The position numbers were made by a program, and so were the translations under genes. DNA of 64,000 nt from Jannaschia sp. M317. Lineage in GTDB: Bacteria; Pseudomonadota; Alphaproteobacteria; Rhodobacterales; Rhodobacteraceae. The notes below the pieces were generated by a model. The model was not told the DNA's origin. It ran no database searches and was given only the letters and a program-made list of their open reading frames with translations. Location: NCBI RefSeq assembly GCF_025141175.1, contig NZ_CP081155.1, positions 2,199,001 through 2,263,000 on the forward strand. The letters are read 5' to 3'. Shown piece after piece: positions 45,855 to 53,511 of the stretch; position 1 is the stretch's first letter; every line of letters begins with the position of its first letter.

Positions 45855-46451
45855 TCAGCCGATGCGCTTTTTTTCGAAATAATCCGTCACGCGCCCGATG
45901 AGCCAGGCCCAGAGACCGGGCGCGGCGGGGGCGATCCTGGGCTGCATGCGCGCGGTGAACTGGGCCAGATCGACCTTGTATTCGGTCCAGGACCCGCCAC
46001 CGGTCGCCAGGTTCAGGTTCGGCGGCTGGAACCGGTCCAACGCCTTGGCAAAGCGCGCATCCGGGGTTTCACAGGCCTCGAACTCTTGCCAGAGCGACAG
46101 GAACGCAGCCCCTTGGGTTGCGGGCAACAGTCCGAAAATCCGGGCCGCTGCCTTTGCCTCGGCGGCGTCTTGCGCGGCAGTATCCTCGGCCCCCGCGCCG
46201 AAAAACGGCACATCGCCCGCATCGATTTCCACCAGGTCGTGCAGCAGCAACATGCGGATCACCCGATCGATCGCGACGCCCTCGGGCGCATGATCGGCCA
46301 GGGTCATCGCGAACAACGCCAGGTGCCAGGAATGCTCGGCCGAGTTTTCATAGCGACTGCCGTCCACGACGCGCGTTGCGCGGGTGATCGAAGCCAGCCG
46401 CCCGGCGTCCATCAGGAACGCCATGCGCGCATCCAGGTCGTCGTCAGCCAA
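45855..46451 (-). CDS. HD-domain phosphohydrolase (YfbR/HDDC2-like)
   Basis: The 198-residue protein contains the HD pattern ENSAEHSWHLALFAMTLADH, then LLLHDLVEIDAGDVPFFG, then FQPPNLNLATGGGSW. Family members remove phosphate from deoxynucleoside 5'-monophosphates using a divalent metal bound by the two HD-type pairs. The reading frame begins at TTG 46451 inside the small gene upstream; an ATG nine codons later (46424) is an alternative. It overlaps the upstream gene by eight bases, so translation is probably coupled. Confidence 0.85.
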   Translation of the reverse strand: MADDDLDARMAFLMDAGRLASITRATRVVDGSRYENSAEHSWHLALFAMTLADHAPEGVAIDRVIRMLLLHDLVEIDAGDVPFFGAGAEDTAAQDAAEAKAAARIFGLLPATQGAAFLSLWQEFEACETPDARFAKALDRFQPPNLNLATGGGSWTEYKVDLAQFTARMQPRIAPAAPGLWAWLIGRVTDYFEKKRIG

Positions 46452-46686
46452 GGCTTTTGGGGTCCGATTTCGCGGCGATGTCGGCGGCCCGTTTCTTCAA
46501 CATCCGGTTGGCGCGCAGCGCCGCGCGCTGCACCCGGACGGATGTGATGAAGGCTTCCTGCAAGGTCTGCGAACTATCGCCCAAGGTCTGCGCCATGATC
46601 GATATGATTTCTTCGTCGCCGGTGCGTTCGACATGGGCGATCACGTCGGACGCCAGCTTGTCTGCGAGTTTATCTGCGATGGACAT
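46444..46686 (-). CDS. Small conserved helical protein
   Basis: The 80-residue protein is helical and charged: MSIADKLADKLASDVIAHVER, then EEIISIMAQTLGDSSQTLQEAFITSVRVQRAALRANRML and a basic tail. It has no cysteines and no membrane segment. The pattern of an N-terminal helix followed by two amphipathic helices suggests oligomerisation. I do not recognise a named domain, but its codon use and overlap with the HD gene support it being real. The 183-base gap to the hydrolase gene holds a GC-rich hairpin (around 46793-46820) and no gene. Confidence 0.6.
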   Translation of the reverse strand: MSIADKLADKLASDVIAHVERTGDEEIISIMAQTLGDSSQTLQEAFITSVRVQRAALRANRMLKKRAADIAAKSDPKSLG

Positions 46687-46869
46687 GGGATCAGTCTTGC
46701 CGCATTTTCGATGGATCGCCAAGCGTTTGTGCGCCCAAACGATACCATTGCACGTCCGACGCCTGGCGGTCGGGCACCTGGGTGCGGGCAAGGGCACCCG
46801 CCCGCGCCGGGTGCCGGGCACGCGAAACACCCGGCTCAGTCGATTTGCCCCGAACCAGGGGCAGGCGCA

Positions 46870-47523
46870 TTACCTTGTCGTCTCGGTCAGGCGCCGCGTG
46901 ACATAATCCTTCACGCTGCCGATCATCGGATCCATGTGCGGATCTTCAAAGAAGTGGCCGGCACCGTCCATCTCCTGATGGGTGATGGTGATGCCCTTTT
47001 GCTCGTGCAGCTTGTTCACCAGGGCCGTCGTATCGGCAGGCGGGGCGACGCGATCCGTGCTGCCGTTGATAATCAGGCCGGACGCGGGGCAGGGGGCGAG
47101 AAAGCTGAAATCGTAGCGGTCGGCAGGGGGCGAGACCGAGATGAAGCCCGTGATCTCGGGCCGGCGCATCAACAACTGCATGCCGATCCAGGCCCCGAAG
47201 GAAAAGCCCGCGACCCAGCAATGCTTGGAATTGGCGTTCATCGATTGCAGGTAATCCAACGCCGAGGCCGCATCCGACAGCTCGCCGATACCCTGGTCGT
47301 ATTCGCCCTGACTGCGCCCTACACCACGGAAGTTGAAGCGCAGGACAGTGAAGCCCATTTCCAGAAACGCGTAATGCAGGTTGTAGACGACGCGGTTGTT
47401 CATCGTGCCGCCGAACTGCGGGTGCGGGTGCAGCACGATGGCAATGGGCGCATCCTTGACCTTCTGCGGATGGTAACGGCCTTCCAGGCGGCCTTCGGGT
47501 CCGGGAAAGATCACTTCGGGCAT
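46870..47523 (-). CDS. Alpha/beta hydrolase (dienelactone hydrolase-like)
   Basis: The 217-residue protein has the cap-less alpha/beta-hydrolase layout seen in the YcjY/CocE-like group: AIVLHPHPQFGGTMNNRVVYN near residue 33, FNFRGVGRSQGEYDQG, the nucleophile elbow GFSFGAW, then INGSTDRVAPP with the acid and DGAGHFFEDP with the histidine. The substrate is unknown; similar proteins are esterases. ATG 47523 is chosen because AGGAG precedes it by five bases; a GTG two codons earlier is less likely. It is divergent from iscR with a 122-base gap. Confidence 0.88.
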   Translation of the reverse strand: MPEVIFPGPEGRLEGRYHPQKVKDAPIAIVLHPHPQFGGTMNNRVVYNLHYAFLEMGFTVLRFNFRGVGRSQGEYDQGIGELSDAASALDYLQSMNANSKHCWVAGFSFGAWIGMQLLMRRPEITGFISVSPPADRYDFSFLAPCPASGLIINGSTDRVAPPADTTALVNKLHEQKGITITHQEMDGAGHFFEDPHMDPMIGSVKDYVTRRLTETTR

Positions 47524-47545
47524 CGTCACTCCTCAAGCGGGTCAG

Positions 47546-47578
47546 TTGACGGGGACAGGGTGCGGGCGATAAGCCCGC
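47546..47578 (+). promoter_or_regulatory. Candidate iscR promoter with palindrome over the -10
   Basis: TTGACG (47546-47551) and GATAAG (47568-47573) are 16 bases apart, about 70 bases before iscR. The -10 lies in the loop of a perfect 6-bp inverted repeat, GCGGGC-GATAA-GCCCGC (47562-47578), which could be an operator for IscR or another regulator. This is by inspection only. Confidence 0.4.
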
Positions 47579-47645
47579 GGAACCCCTGCACCCGCGGTCC
47601 CGGAGAGTTATGCCCGCCCCGCGCGAAGGTCAATCGGAGGCTGCA

Positions 47646-48104
47646 ATGAAGCTGAGCACAAAGGGACGCTATGCGATGGTCGCGCTCGCCGATCTGGCGA
47701 TGCAACCCGAAGGCGTGCTGTCGTCGCTGGGCGACATCTCGCGGCGCCAGGATGTATCGCTGCCTTACCTGGAACAGTTGTTCGTCAAACTGCGCCGCGC
47801 CGATCTGGTGATGTCCGTGCGTGGCCCCGGCGGAGGCTATCGATTGGCGCGACCGGCGACCGAGATCCGGGTGTCCGACATTCTAGAGGCCGTGGACGAG
47901 ACGGTCAGCGCGCTGCAAACCGGGGCGGGGGCCAAGGGTGCCGTGTCCGGGTCGCGCGCGCAGTCATTCACGAACCGCTTGTGGGAATCCCTGTCGGCGC
48001 ATGTCTACGTCTTCCTGCACCAGACACGGTTGTCAGATGTGGTCCAGAACGAGCTGACGCCCTGTCCGGCGGTCCCGAACCTGTTTGAGGTCGTGGACGA
48101 CTAA
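47646..48104 (+). CDS. iscR: Rrf2-family regulator IscR (single-cysteine type)
   Basis: The 152-residue protein begins MKLSTKGRYAMVALADLA and has the Rrf2 winged helix (SLGDISRRQDVSLPYLEQLFVKLRRADLV, then RGPGGGYRLAR). E. coli IscR binds its [2Fe-2S] cluster with three cysteines; this protein has only one, C140 in ELTPCPAV, as described for Rhodobacter IscR. It heads the SUF operon, so its job is to match cluster synthesis to iron and cluster supply. ATG 47646 has GGAGG at good spacing; a longer ORF start is not supported. Confidence 0.92.
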   Translation: MKLSTKGRYAMVALADLAMQPEGVLSSLGDISRRQDVSLPYLEQLFVKLRRADLVMSVRGPGGGYRLARPATEIRVSDILEAVDETVSALQTGAGAKGAVSGSRAQSFTNRLWESLSAHVYVFLHQTRLSDVVQNELTPCPAVPNLFEVVDD

Positions 48105-48146
48105 CCCCCGGCGGGGCGCAGCCCAACGCGCTGCACAGGCCACGCC

Positions 48147-48174
48147 GAAGTATTTTCGCCGACAAGAAGGAGGG
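48147..48174 (+). repeat. Extragenic repeat-like sequence, copy E
   Basis: GAAGTATTTTCGCCGACAAG and AAGGAGGG lie between the iscR stop and the desulfurase start. The GTATTTTCGCCGA-AAGAAG core matches copies A to C. Here its end also supplies the ribosome-binding site of the next gene, so it is unlikely to be a strong terminator. Confidence 0.55.
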
Positions 48175-48179
48175 TCGTG

Positions 48180-49217
48180 ATGGCCGAGCGGGTCTATCTG
48201 GACTGGAACGCGACGACACCGCTGCGGCCCGAGGCGCGCGCGGCGATGGTCGGCGCGATGGACGTGTTGGGAAATCCGTCCTCGGTTCATGCCGAAGGGC
48301 GCGCAGCCAAGGCGGTGGTGGAGCGGGCGCGGGCGCAGGTTGCGGCAGCCTTCGGGGCCAGCGGATCGGACGTGGTGTTCCTGTCGGGGGCGACCGAGGC
48401 GGCGGCGCTGGCCATGGTCGGTCGCGGTCTGGCGACGGCCCCGGTGGAACACGAGGCGGTGGCGGCCTGGGGCGACGGCGCCTTGACCGTGGATGCGGCC
48501 GGGCGCGCTAACCTTGTTGATCCGTCAATGTCGGCGCTGCAGCTCGCGAACTCCGAGACCGGGGTTATGCAAGACCTGCCGCCGGGTCTGGCGGTCAGCG
48601 ACATGACCCAGGCCTTTGGCAAAGTCCCCGTGGCCTTTGACTGGAGCGGTGTCGACATGGCCTTGATCTCTGCTCACAAGTTGGGTGGACCCAAGGGGAT
48701 CGGTGCGCTGGTGATCCGCCGTGGTCTGGATGTCGCCGCCCAGATCCGGGGCGGCGGGCAGGAAATGGGGCGGCGGTCCGGGACGGAAAACCTGATCGGA
48801 ATTGCCGGGTTCGGGGCCGCAGCAGAGGCGGCGGTGCGCAATCTGGAGGCAGGGGCCTGGGACAGGGTTGCCCAACTTAGAACTTTTCTAGAAACAAGTC
48901 TTGAGGGTTCCGACAACCTGACTATTTTAGTCGGAAAGGAATCGCGCCGCCTGCCGAACACCGCCTGCCTGATTACACCGGGCTGGAAAGGGGAGACGCA
49001 GGTGATGGCGTTGGACCTGGCCGGGTTTGCCGTCAGCGCGGGCTCTGCCTGTTCCAGCGGCAAGGTACGCGAAAGCGCTGTTTTGCGCGCAATGGGATAT
49101 GGTCCGGGCGAGGCTGATTGCGCGATCCGCGTCAGCCTCGGCCCGGATGTGACAGAAGCCAGCGTGGGACGGTTCGTCGAAACCTTCCTGCGATTGAGAA
49201 ACAGGAGACGGGCATGA
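48180..49217 (+). CDS. NifS/IscS-like cysteine desulfurase (class V aminotransferase)
   Basis: The 345-residue PLP enzyme removes sulfur from cysteine for cluster assembly. It shows [16 protein letters not shown], the PLP lysine K167 in [26 protein letters not shown], and the sulfur-carrying cysteine C291 in [11 protein letters not shown], which identify the group-I (IscS/NifS) type, unlike the SufS at the operon end. The ATG at 48180 follows GGAGGGTCGTG; its stop overlaps sufB by four bases. An AT-rich stretch with rare codons (AGA, CTA, ACA, TTA) spans residues about 233-251 and may hide a regulatory site. No iscU, iscA or hscA/B is present. Confidence 0.9.
   Translation: MAERVYLDWNATTPLRPEARAAMVGAMDVLGNPSSVHAEGRAAKAVVERARAQVAAAFGASGSDVVFLSGATEAAALAMVGRGLATAPVEHEAVAAWGDGALTVDAAGRANLVDPSMSALQLANSETGVMQDLPPGLAVSDMTQAFGKVPVAFDWSGVDMALISAHKLGGPKGIGALVIRRGLDVAAQIRGGGQEMGRRSGTENLIGIAGFGAAAEAAVRNLEAGAWDRVAQLRTFLETSLEGSDNLTILVGKESRRLPNTACLITPGWKGETQVMALDLAGFAVSAGSACSSGKVRESAVLRAMGYGPGEADCAIRVSLGPDVTEASVGRFVETFLRLRNRRRA
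48877..48893 (+). promoter_or_regulatory. Irr/ICE-like inverted repeat inside the desulfurase gene
   Basis: TTAGAA, CTT, TTCTAGAA: TAGAA-N3-TTCTA is a perfect inverted repeat close to the TTTAGAA-N3-TTCTAAA iron control element of Irr in Rhizobiales and Rhodobacterales. It lies 320 bases upstream of the sufB start, in coding DNA written with rare AT-rich codons. Internal promoters in the isc-suf operon have been described for Rhodobacter, as I recall. A regulator has not been shown for this one. Confidence 0.45.
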
Positions 49218-50722
49218 GCTTGGACGAAGTGCAGGTGAAAGACGGCGTGGACGCCGAAACCGTCGAGCAGGTGAAGGCCCTTTCGGGTACCTACAAGCAC
49301 GGCTGGAACACCGAAATCGAAATGGAATATGCCCCCAAGGGCCTGTCCGAAGATATCGTGCGCCTGATCTCTGCCAAGAACGATGAGCCGGAGTGGATGC
49401 TGGAGTGGCGGCTGGAAGCCTATCGCCGGTGGGTCCAGTTGGAAGAGCCGACCTGGGCCATGGTCGACTATCCCAAGATCGACTTTCAGGACCAGTATTA
49501 CTACGCCCGCCCCGCGTCGATGACCGAAAAGCCGAAGTCCCTGGACGAGGTCGATCCCAAGCTTTTGGAAACCTACAAGAAGCTGGGCATTCCGCTGAAG
49601 GAACAGGCGATCCTGGCCGGGGTCGAACCCGCCCCCGAAGACCGCAAGGTCGCGGTGGATGCGGTGTTCGATTCCGTGTCCGTGGGGACGACCTTCAAGG
49701 CCGAGCTTGCCAAGGCAGGCGTGATTTTCTGCTCCATCTCCGAGGCGATCAAGGATCACCCCGAGCTGGTGAAGAAATACCTGGGCTCGGTCGTGCCGCA
49801 GTCGGACAACTATTATGCGACGCTGAATTCCGCCGTCTTTTCGGATGGCAGTTTCGTCTACATCCCCAAGGGCACCCGCTGCCCGATGGAGCTGTCGACT
49901 TATTTCCGCATCAACGCAGAGAACACCGGCCAGTTTGAGCGCACGCTGATCATCGCCGAGGAAGGCAGCTACGTCTCCTACCTGGAGGGATGCACCGCGC
50001 CGCAGCGCGACGTCGCCCAGTTGCACGCCGCCGTGGTCGAACTGGTCCTGCTGGACGATGCAGAGATCAAGTATTCCACCGTTCAGAACTGGTTCCCCGG
50101 CGATGAGAACGGCAAAGGCGGTATCTACAACTTTGTCACCAAGCGCGCCGACTGCCGGGGTGCCCGGTCCAAGGTGATGTGGACGCAGGTCGAAACCGGG
50201 TCCGCCGTGACCTGGAAATATCCGTCGTGCATTCTACGCGGCGACGACAGCCAGGGCGAATTCTATTCCATTGCCATCGCCAACAACTATCAGCAGGCCG
50301 ACACCGGCACCAAGATGGTGCACCTGGGCAAGAATACCAAGTCGCGCATCGTGTCCAAGGGGATCAGTGCGGGCAAGGCGCAGAACACCTATCGCGGCCT
50401 GGTCTCGATGCACCCCAAGGCCAAGAATTCGCGCAACTATACCCAGTGCGACAGCCTTCTGATCGGATCGGAATGCGGGGCCCACACGGTGCCCTACATC
50501 GAGGTGCGCAACAATTCCTCGCGCGTGGAACACGAGGCGACGACGTCCAAGGTGGACGACGATCAGCTGTTCTACTGCCGGTCCCGCGGCATGGACGAGG
50601 AAGAAGCCGTGGCCCTGGTGGTCAATGGGTTCTGCAAGGAAGTGTTGCAGGCCCTGCCGATGGAATTCGCCATGGAGGCGCAGCAGTTGGTCGCCATCTC
50701 ACTTGAAGGATCCGTGGGGTAA
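49214..50722 (+). CDS. sufB: Fe-S cluster assembly protein SufB
   Basis: SufB is the main scaffold subunit of the SufBC2D complex. The 502-residue product contains [65 protein letters not shown], the beta-helix region with [13 protein letters not shown], the conserved cysteine regions around [13 protein letters not shown] and [11 protein letters not shown], and the C-terminal [21 protein letters not shown] that meets SufC. ATG 49214 overlaps the desulfurase stop (ATGA). A six-base gap separates it from the small membrane protein gene. Confidence 0.97.
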   Translation: MSLDEVQVKDGVDAETVEQVKALSGTYKHGWNTEIEMEYAPKGLSEDIVRLISAKNDEPEWMLEWRLEAYRRWVQLEEPTWAMVDYPKIDFQDQYYYARPASMTEKPKSLDEVDPKLLETYKKLGIPLKEQAILAGVEPAPEDRKVAVDAVFDSVSVGTTFKAELAKAGVIFCSISEAIKDHPELVKKYLGSVVPQSDNYYATLNSAVFSDGSFVYIPKGTRCPMELSTYFRINAENTGQFERTLIIAEEGSYVSYLEGCTAPQRDVAQLHAAVVELVLLDDAEIKYSTVQNWFPGDENGKGGIYNFVTKRADCRGARSKVMWTQVETGSAVTWKYPSCILRGDDSQGEFYSIAIANNYQQADTGTKMVHLGKNTKSRIVSKGISAGKAQNTYRGLVSMHPKAKNSRNYTQCDSLLIGSECGAHTVPYIEVRNNSSRVEHEATTSKVDDDQLFYCRSRGMDEEEAVALVVNGFCKEVLQALPMEFAMEAQQLVAISLEGSVG

Positions 50723-50728
50723 GTCGCG

Positions 50729-50914
50729 GTGACGCGCGCGATGCTGTGGACGGCGATCATAACGGGCCTCTTTTGTGTGGGGTTCTCGATCGTCATTGCC
50801 TTGGTCACGCGCGTTATCGGCACCTTGCCTGTCGAGGGCATCAGTTTTGTATCTGGTTTTCTGGGCAGCCTGATCGCCCAAACAATCGTCGCGCGCATCG
50901 GTGCGGGCAAGTGA
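50729..50914 (+). CDS. Small two-helix membrane protein in the suf operon
   Basis: The 61-residue product starts at GTG 50729 and has two hydrophobic helices (TAIITGLFCVGFSIVIALVT and a second around ISFVSGFLGSLIAQTIVA). It lies between sufB and sufC with small gaps, which makes it part of the operon. I do not recognise a family; it may be a roseobacter-specific passenger or a membrane anchor. Short GTG-started genes of this kind are easy to miss, so confidence is moderate. Confidence 0.55.
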   Translation: MTRAMLWTAIITGLFCVGFSIVIALVTRVIGTLPVEGISFVSGFLGSLIAQTIVARIGAGK

Positions 50915-50948
50915 ACGTCGCGCCGCAAGGTGCTGAGAGGAAAAGAAA

Positions 50949-51704
50949 ATGCTGAAGATCAAGAACCTGCACGTCAAACTCGAAGAAGAAGACAAGCAGA
51001 TCCTCAAGGGCATCGACCTGACCGTGCCCGCAGGCGAAGTCCACGCGATCATGGGGCCAAACGGGTCCGGTAAGTCCACGCTTTCCTATGTTCTGTCGGG
51101 TCGTGATGGCTATGAGGTGACCGAGGGGGCCGCGACGCTGGAAGACGCAGACCTGCTCGACATGGAGCCGGAAGAGCGTGCCGCCGCCGGCCTCTTCCTC
51201 GCGTTCCAGTATCCGGTCGAAATCCCCGGCGTTGGCAACATGACCTTTCTGCGCACGGCCGTGAATGCCCAGCGCAAGGCACGCGGCGAAGAGGAGCTGT
51301 CGGCAGGCGACTTCCTCAAGGTGATCCGCGCCAAGGCGAAGGATCTGAAGATCGACGCGGACATGCTGAAACGTCCCGTCAACGTCGGTTTTTCGGGTGG
51401 TGAGAAGAAACGGAACGAAATCCTGCAAATGGCCATGCTGGAGCCGAAGATGTGCATCCTGGACGAGACCGACTCCGGTCTTGATGTGGATGCGATGAAA
51501 CTTGTGTCCGATGGCGTGAATGCCCTGCGGTCGCCCGACCGTGGGTTCCTTGTGATCACGCACTATCAGCGCCTGCTGGACCATATCAAACCCGACGTCG
51601 TTCACATCATGGCCAACGGCCGCATCGTCAAATCCGGCGGGCCGGAGTTGGCGCTGGAAGTCGAGCAGAACGGCTACGCTGACATTCTGAGCGAGGTGGC
51701 CTGA
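50949..51704 (+). CDS. sufC: Fe-S cluster assembly ATPase SufC
   Basis: SufC is the ABC-type ATPase of the SufBC2D scaffold. The 251-residue protein shows Walker A GPNGSGKST (36-44), the Q-loop region LAFQYPVEIPGV, the signature NVGFSGGEKKRNEI, Walker B CILDETDSGLDVDAM with the family's E-T-D variation, and the switch histidine in VITHYQRLL. These SufC-specific variations (FSGGEKKR, ETDSGLD) set it apart from transporters. GAGAGGAAAAGAA precedes the ATG. It shares one base with the sufD start (TGATG). Confidence 0.97.
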   Translation: MLKIKNLHVKLEEEDKQILKGIDLTVPAGEVHAIMGPNGSGKSTLSYVLSGRDGYEVTEGAATLEDADLLDMEPEERAAAGLFLAFQYPVEIPGVGNMTFLRTAVNAQRKARGEEELSAGDFLKVIRAKAKDLKIDADMLKRPVNVGFSGGEKKRNEILQMAMLEPKMCILDETDSGLDVDAMKLVSDGVNALRSPDRGFLVITHYQRLLDHIKPDVVHIMANGRIVKSGGPELALEVEQNGYADILSEVA

Positions 51705-52957
51705 TGCTGCCCGCTGCGAAACAGACCGCGCTCGATGCGCGCCTGACAACCCTGACCGGGCCGTCGGGCGAAGGCTGGCTTGGCCGCGCCCGGAGCCAGG
51801 CCCGCGAAAGGGTCGAGGCCACTGGCCTGCCGACCCGTCGCGACGAATACTGGCGTTATACCAACCCGGAGGCTCTGACCGCCGCCGCACCGTCCGTGGA
51901 CGGCGTTCACGGTTTGACCGATGCCTTCGACGGGGTCGACGCCTTTGTGATCACGGTTTTCGATGGCGTGATCACAGTCCCCGAAGGCAGGCCCGACGGG
52001 CTGGAAATCGCAACCCTTTCGCAGGTCGCGTCGACCGATATCCACTGGTCGCGCGATATCTACGGGGTGCTTGAGGCCAAGGGGTCGGACCCTGTCAAAC
52101 GTCCATTGGCCGCGCTGAACACGGCTTTTGCCTCGGACGGCCTGTTGCTGCGCGCAACGGGGCCGGTGGCGCGTCCGGTTCTGATCCAGTTCGACGGAAC
52201 GGCCGACCCGGTCCTGCACCATGTCATCAAGATCGACGCCGGTGCCGATCTGACGCTGCTGGAAACCGGTACCGCCGGTGCGCGCGCCAATCAGGTGACC
52301 GAGATGGATATCGCCGATACAGGCGCGCTCCACCACGTTCGGATTCAGGGGCCCGACCACGCCCGCCATGTGAACACTCATATTTTCGCGCAGATGGGCG
52401 AGGGCAGTGTTCTGAAATCATTCACGCTTTCGGCGAACGGTGCAATGACCCGCAATGAGGCGGTGATCGAGTTGACCGGTGCCGACGCGCGGGCAACCGT
52501 GGCCGGTGCCGCCTTTGGCAGGGGCGATTTCCACCACGATGACACCGTGTTCGTGACCCATGACGCCGAACGCTGCGAAAGCCGTCAGGTGTTCAAAAAG
52601 GTTCTTCGCGACGGCGCGACCGGCGTGTTTCAGGGCAAGATCCTCGTGAAGGAAGGCGCCCAGAAAACGGATGGTTACCAGATTTCCCAAAGCCTGCTGC
52701 TGGACGACGACAGCGTCTTCCTCGCCAAGCCGGAGTTGGAGATCTATGCCGACGATGTCGCCTGTTCGCACGGGTCCACGACCGGTGCCATTGACGAGAC
52801 GGCGCTGTTCTACCTGCGGTCGCGCGGTGTGCCCGAGCGGGAGGCGACCGACCTTCTGGTCCTGAGCTTCCTTGCCGAAGCCCTTGAAGAGATTGAAGAA
52901 GAGAGTCTGCGCGACCACGTCTCCGATCGTCTTGCGGACTGGCTTTCCCGCGTCTGA
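51704..52957 (+). CDS. sufD: Fe-S cluster assembly protein SufD
   Basis: SufD is the SufB paralogue that completes the scaffold. The 417-residue product has an N-terminal helical part ending RRDEYWRYTNPEALT, a beta-helix core (around LLETGTAGARANQVTEMD and NEAVIELTGADARATVAG), and the C-terminal helical domain with the conserved HGSTTGAIDETALFYLRSRGVPEREATDLL. Its ATG overlaps the sufC stop (TGATG) and its stop overlaps the next ATG. Sequence divergence from SufB is normal for this family. Confidence 0.93.
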   Translation: MLPAAKQTALDARLTTLTGPSGEGWLGRARSQARERVEATGLPTRRDEYWRYTNPEALTAAAPSVDGVHGLTDAFDGVDAFVITVFDGVITVPEGRPDGLEIATLSQVASTDIHWSRDIYGVLEAKGSDPVKRPLAALNTAFASDGLLLRATGPVARPVLIQFDGTADPVLHHVIKIDAGADLTLLETGTAGARANQVTEMDIADTGALHHVRIQGPDHARHVNTHIFAQMGEGSVLKSFTLSANGAMTRNEAVIELTGADARATVAGAAFGRGDFHHDDTVFVTHDAERCESRQVFKKVLRDGATGVFQGKILVKEGAQKTDGYQISQSLLLDDDSVFLAKPELEIYADDVACSHGSTTGAIDETALFYLRSRGVPEREATDLLVLSFLAEALEEIEEESLRDHVSDRLADWLSRV

Positions 52958-53511
52958 TGTCAGCGGCACAGGACATTCTGCGCGCGTGGATTCGACCACG
53001 CGAGGTCATGATGCGTCGACTGCAAGGCGTGGATGAGCGGATCGCGTTCGTCTACCTTGCGGTCGGCTCGGTCCTTGGGTTCGTGGCACAGCTTCCCGGG
53101 CTTGTCCGGCGCGCCCAACTGTCCGATCCGGAGTTCGAGGCCCTTTTGACGGAAGAAAGCGCGCGGGTTGGCGTGGCCATTCCGACGGACATGGCCGATG
53201 CCAAGTTCGAGGCGCTGTTTTCGGGGGCGGTCATGGCCTGGATCTTTATCGTCCCGATTGCCTTCTACGGCCTCGCCTTCGTGTCTCACATCGGCGCGCG
53301 GCTGTTGGGGGGGCAAGGGACCGGTCTGAGGGCCCGTGCGGCGCTGTTCTGGTCGTTCCTGGCGGTGATGCCTGGCCTACTCCTTCTTGGTCTCACGGTC
53401 GGCTTTGTCGGGCCGGGCCCAGCACAAGCCGTGGTTTTTTCTATTACGTTGAGCGGATTCTTCTGGATCTGGCTCAACTCTCTCTATGTCGCGGAGCGGC
53501 CCCATGTTTGA
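52957..53511 (+). CDS. YIP1-family membrane protein in the suf operon
   Basis: The 184-residue protein has four or five hydrophobic segments (IAFVYLAVGSVLGFVAQLPG, GAVMAWIFIVPIAFYGLAFV, AALFWSFLAVMPGLLLLGLTVGFV, FSITLSGFFWIWLNSLYVAE) in the pattern of the bacterial YIP1 family. It starts on the sufD stop and its end overlaps the sufS start by eight bases. A function in cluster assembly is not known; similar genes sit in roseobacter suf operons, as I recall. Confidence 0.75.
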   Translation: MSAAQDILRAWIRPREVMMRRLQGVDERIAFVYLAVGSVLGFVAQLPGLVRRAQLSDPEFEALLTEESARVGVAIPTDMADAKFEALFSGAVMAWIFIVPIAFYGLAFVSHIGARLLGGQGTGLRARAALFWSFLAVMPGLLLLGLTVGFVGPGPAQAVVFSITLSGFFWIWLNSLYVAERPHV

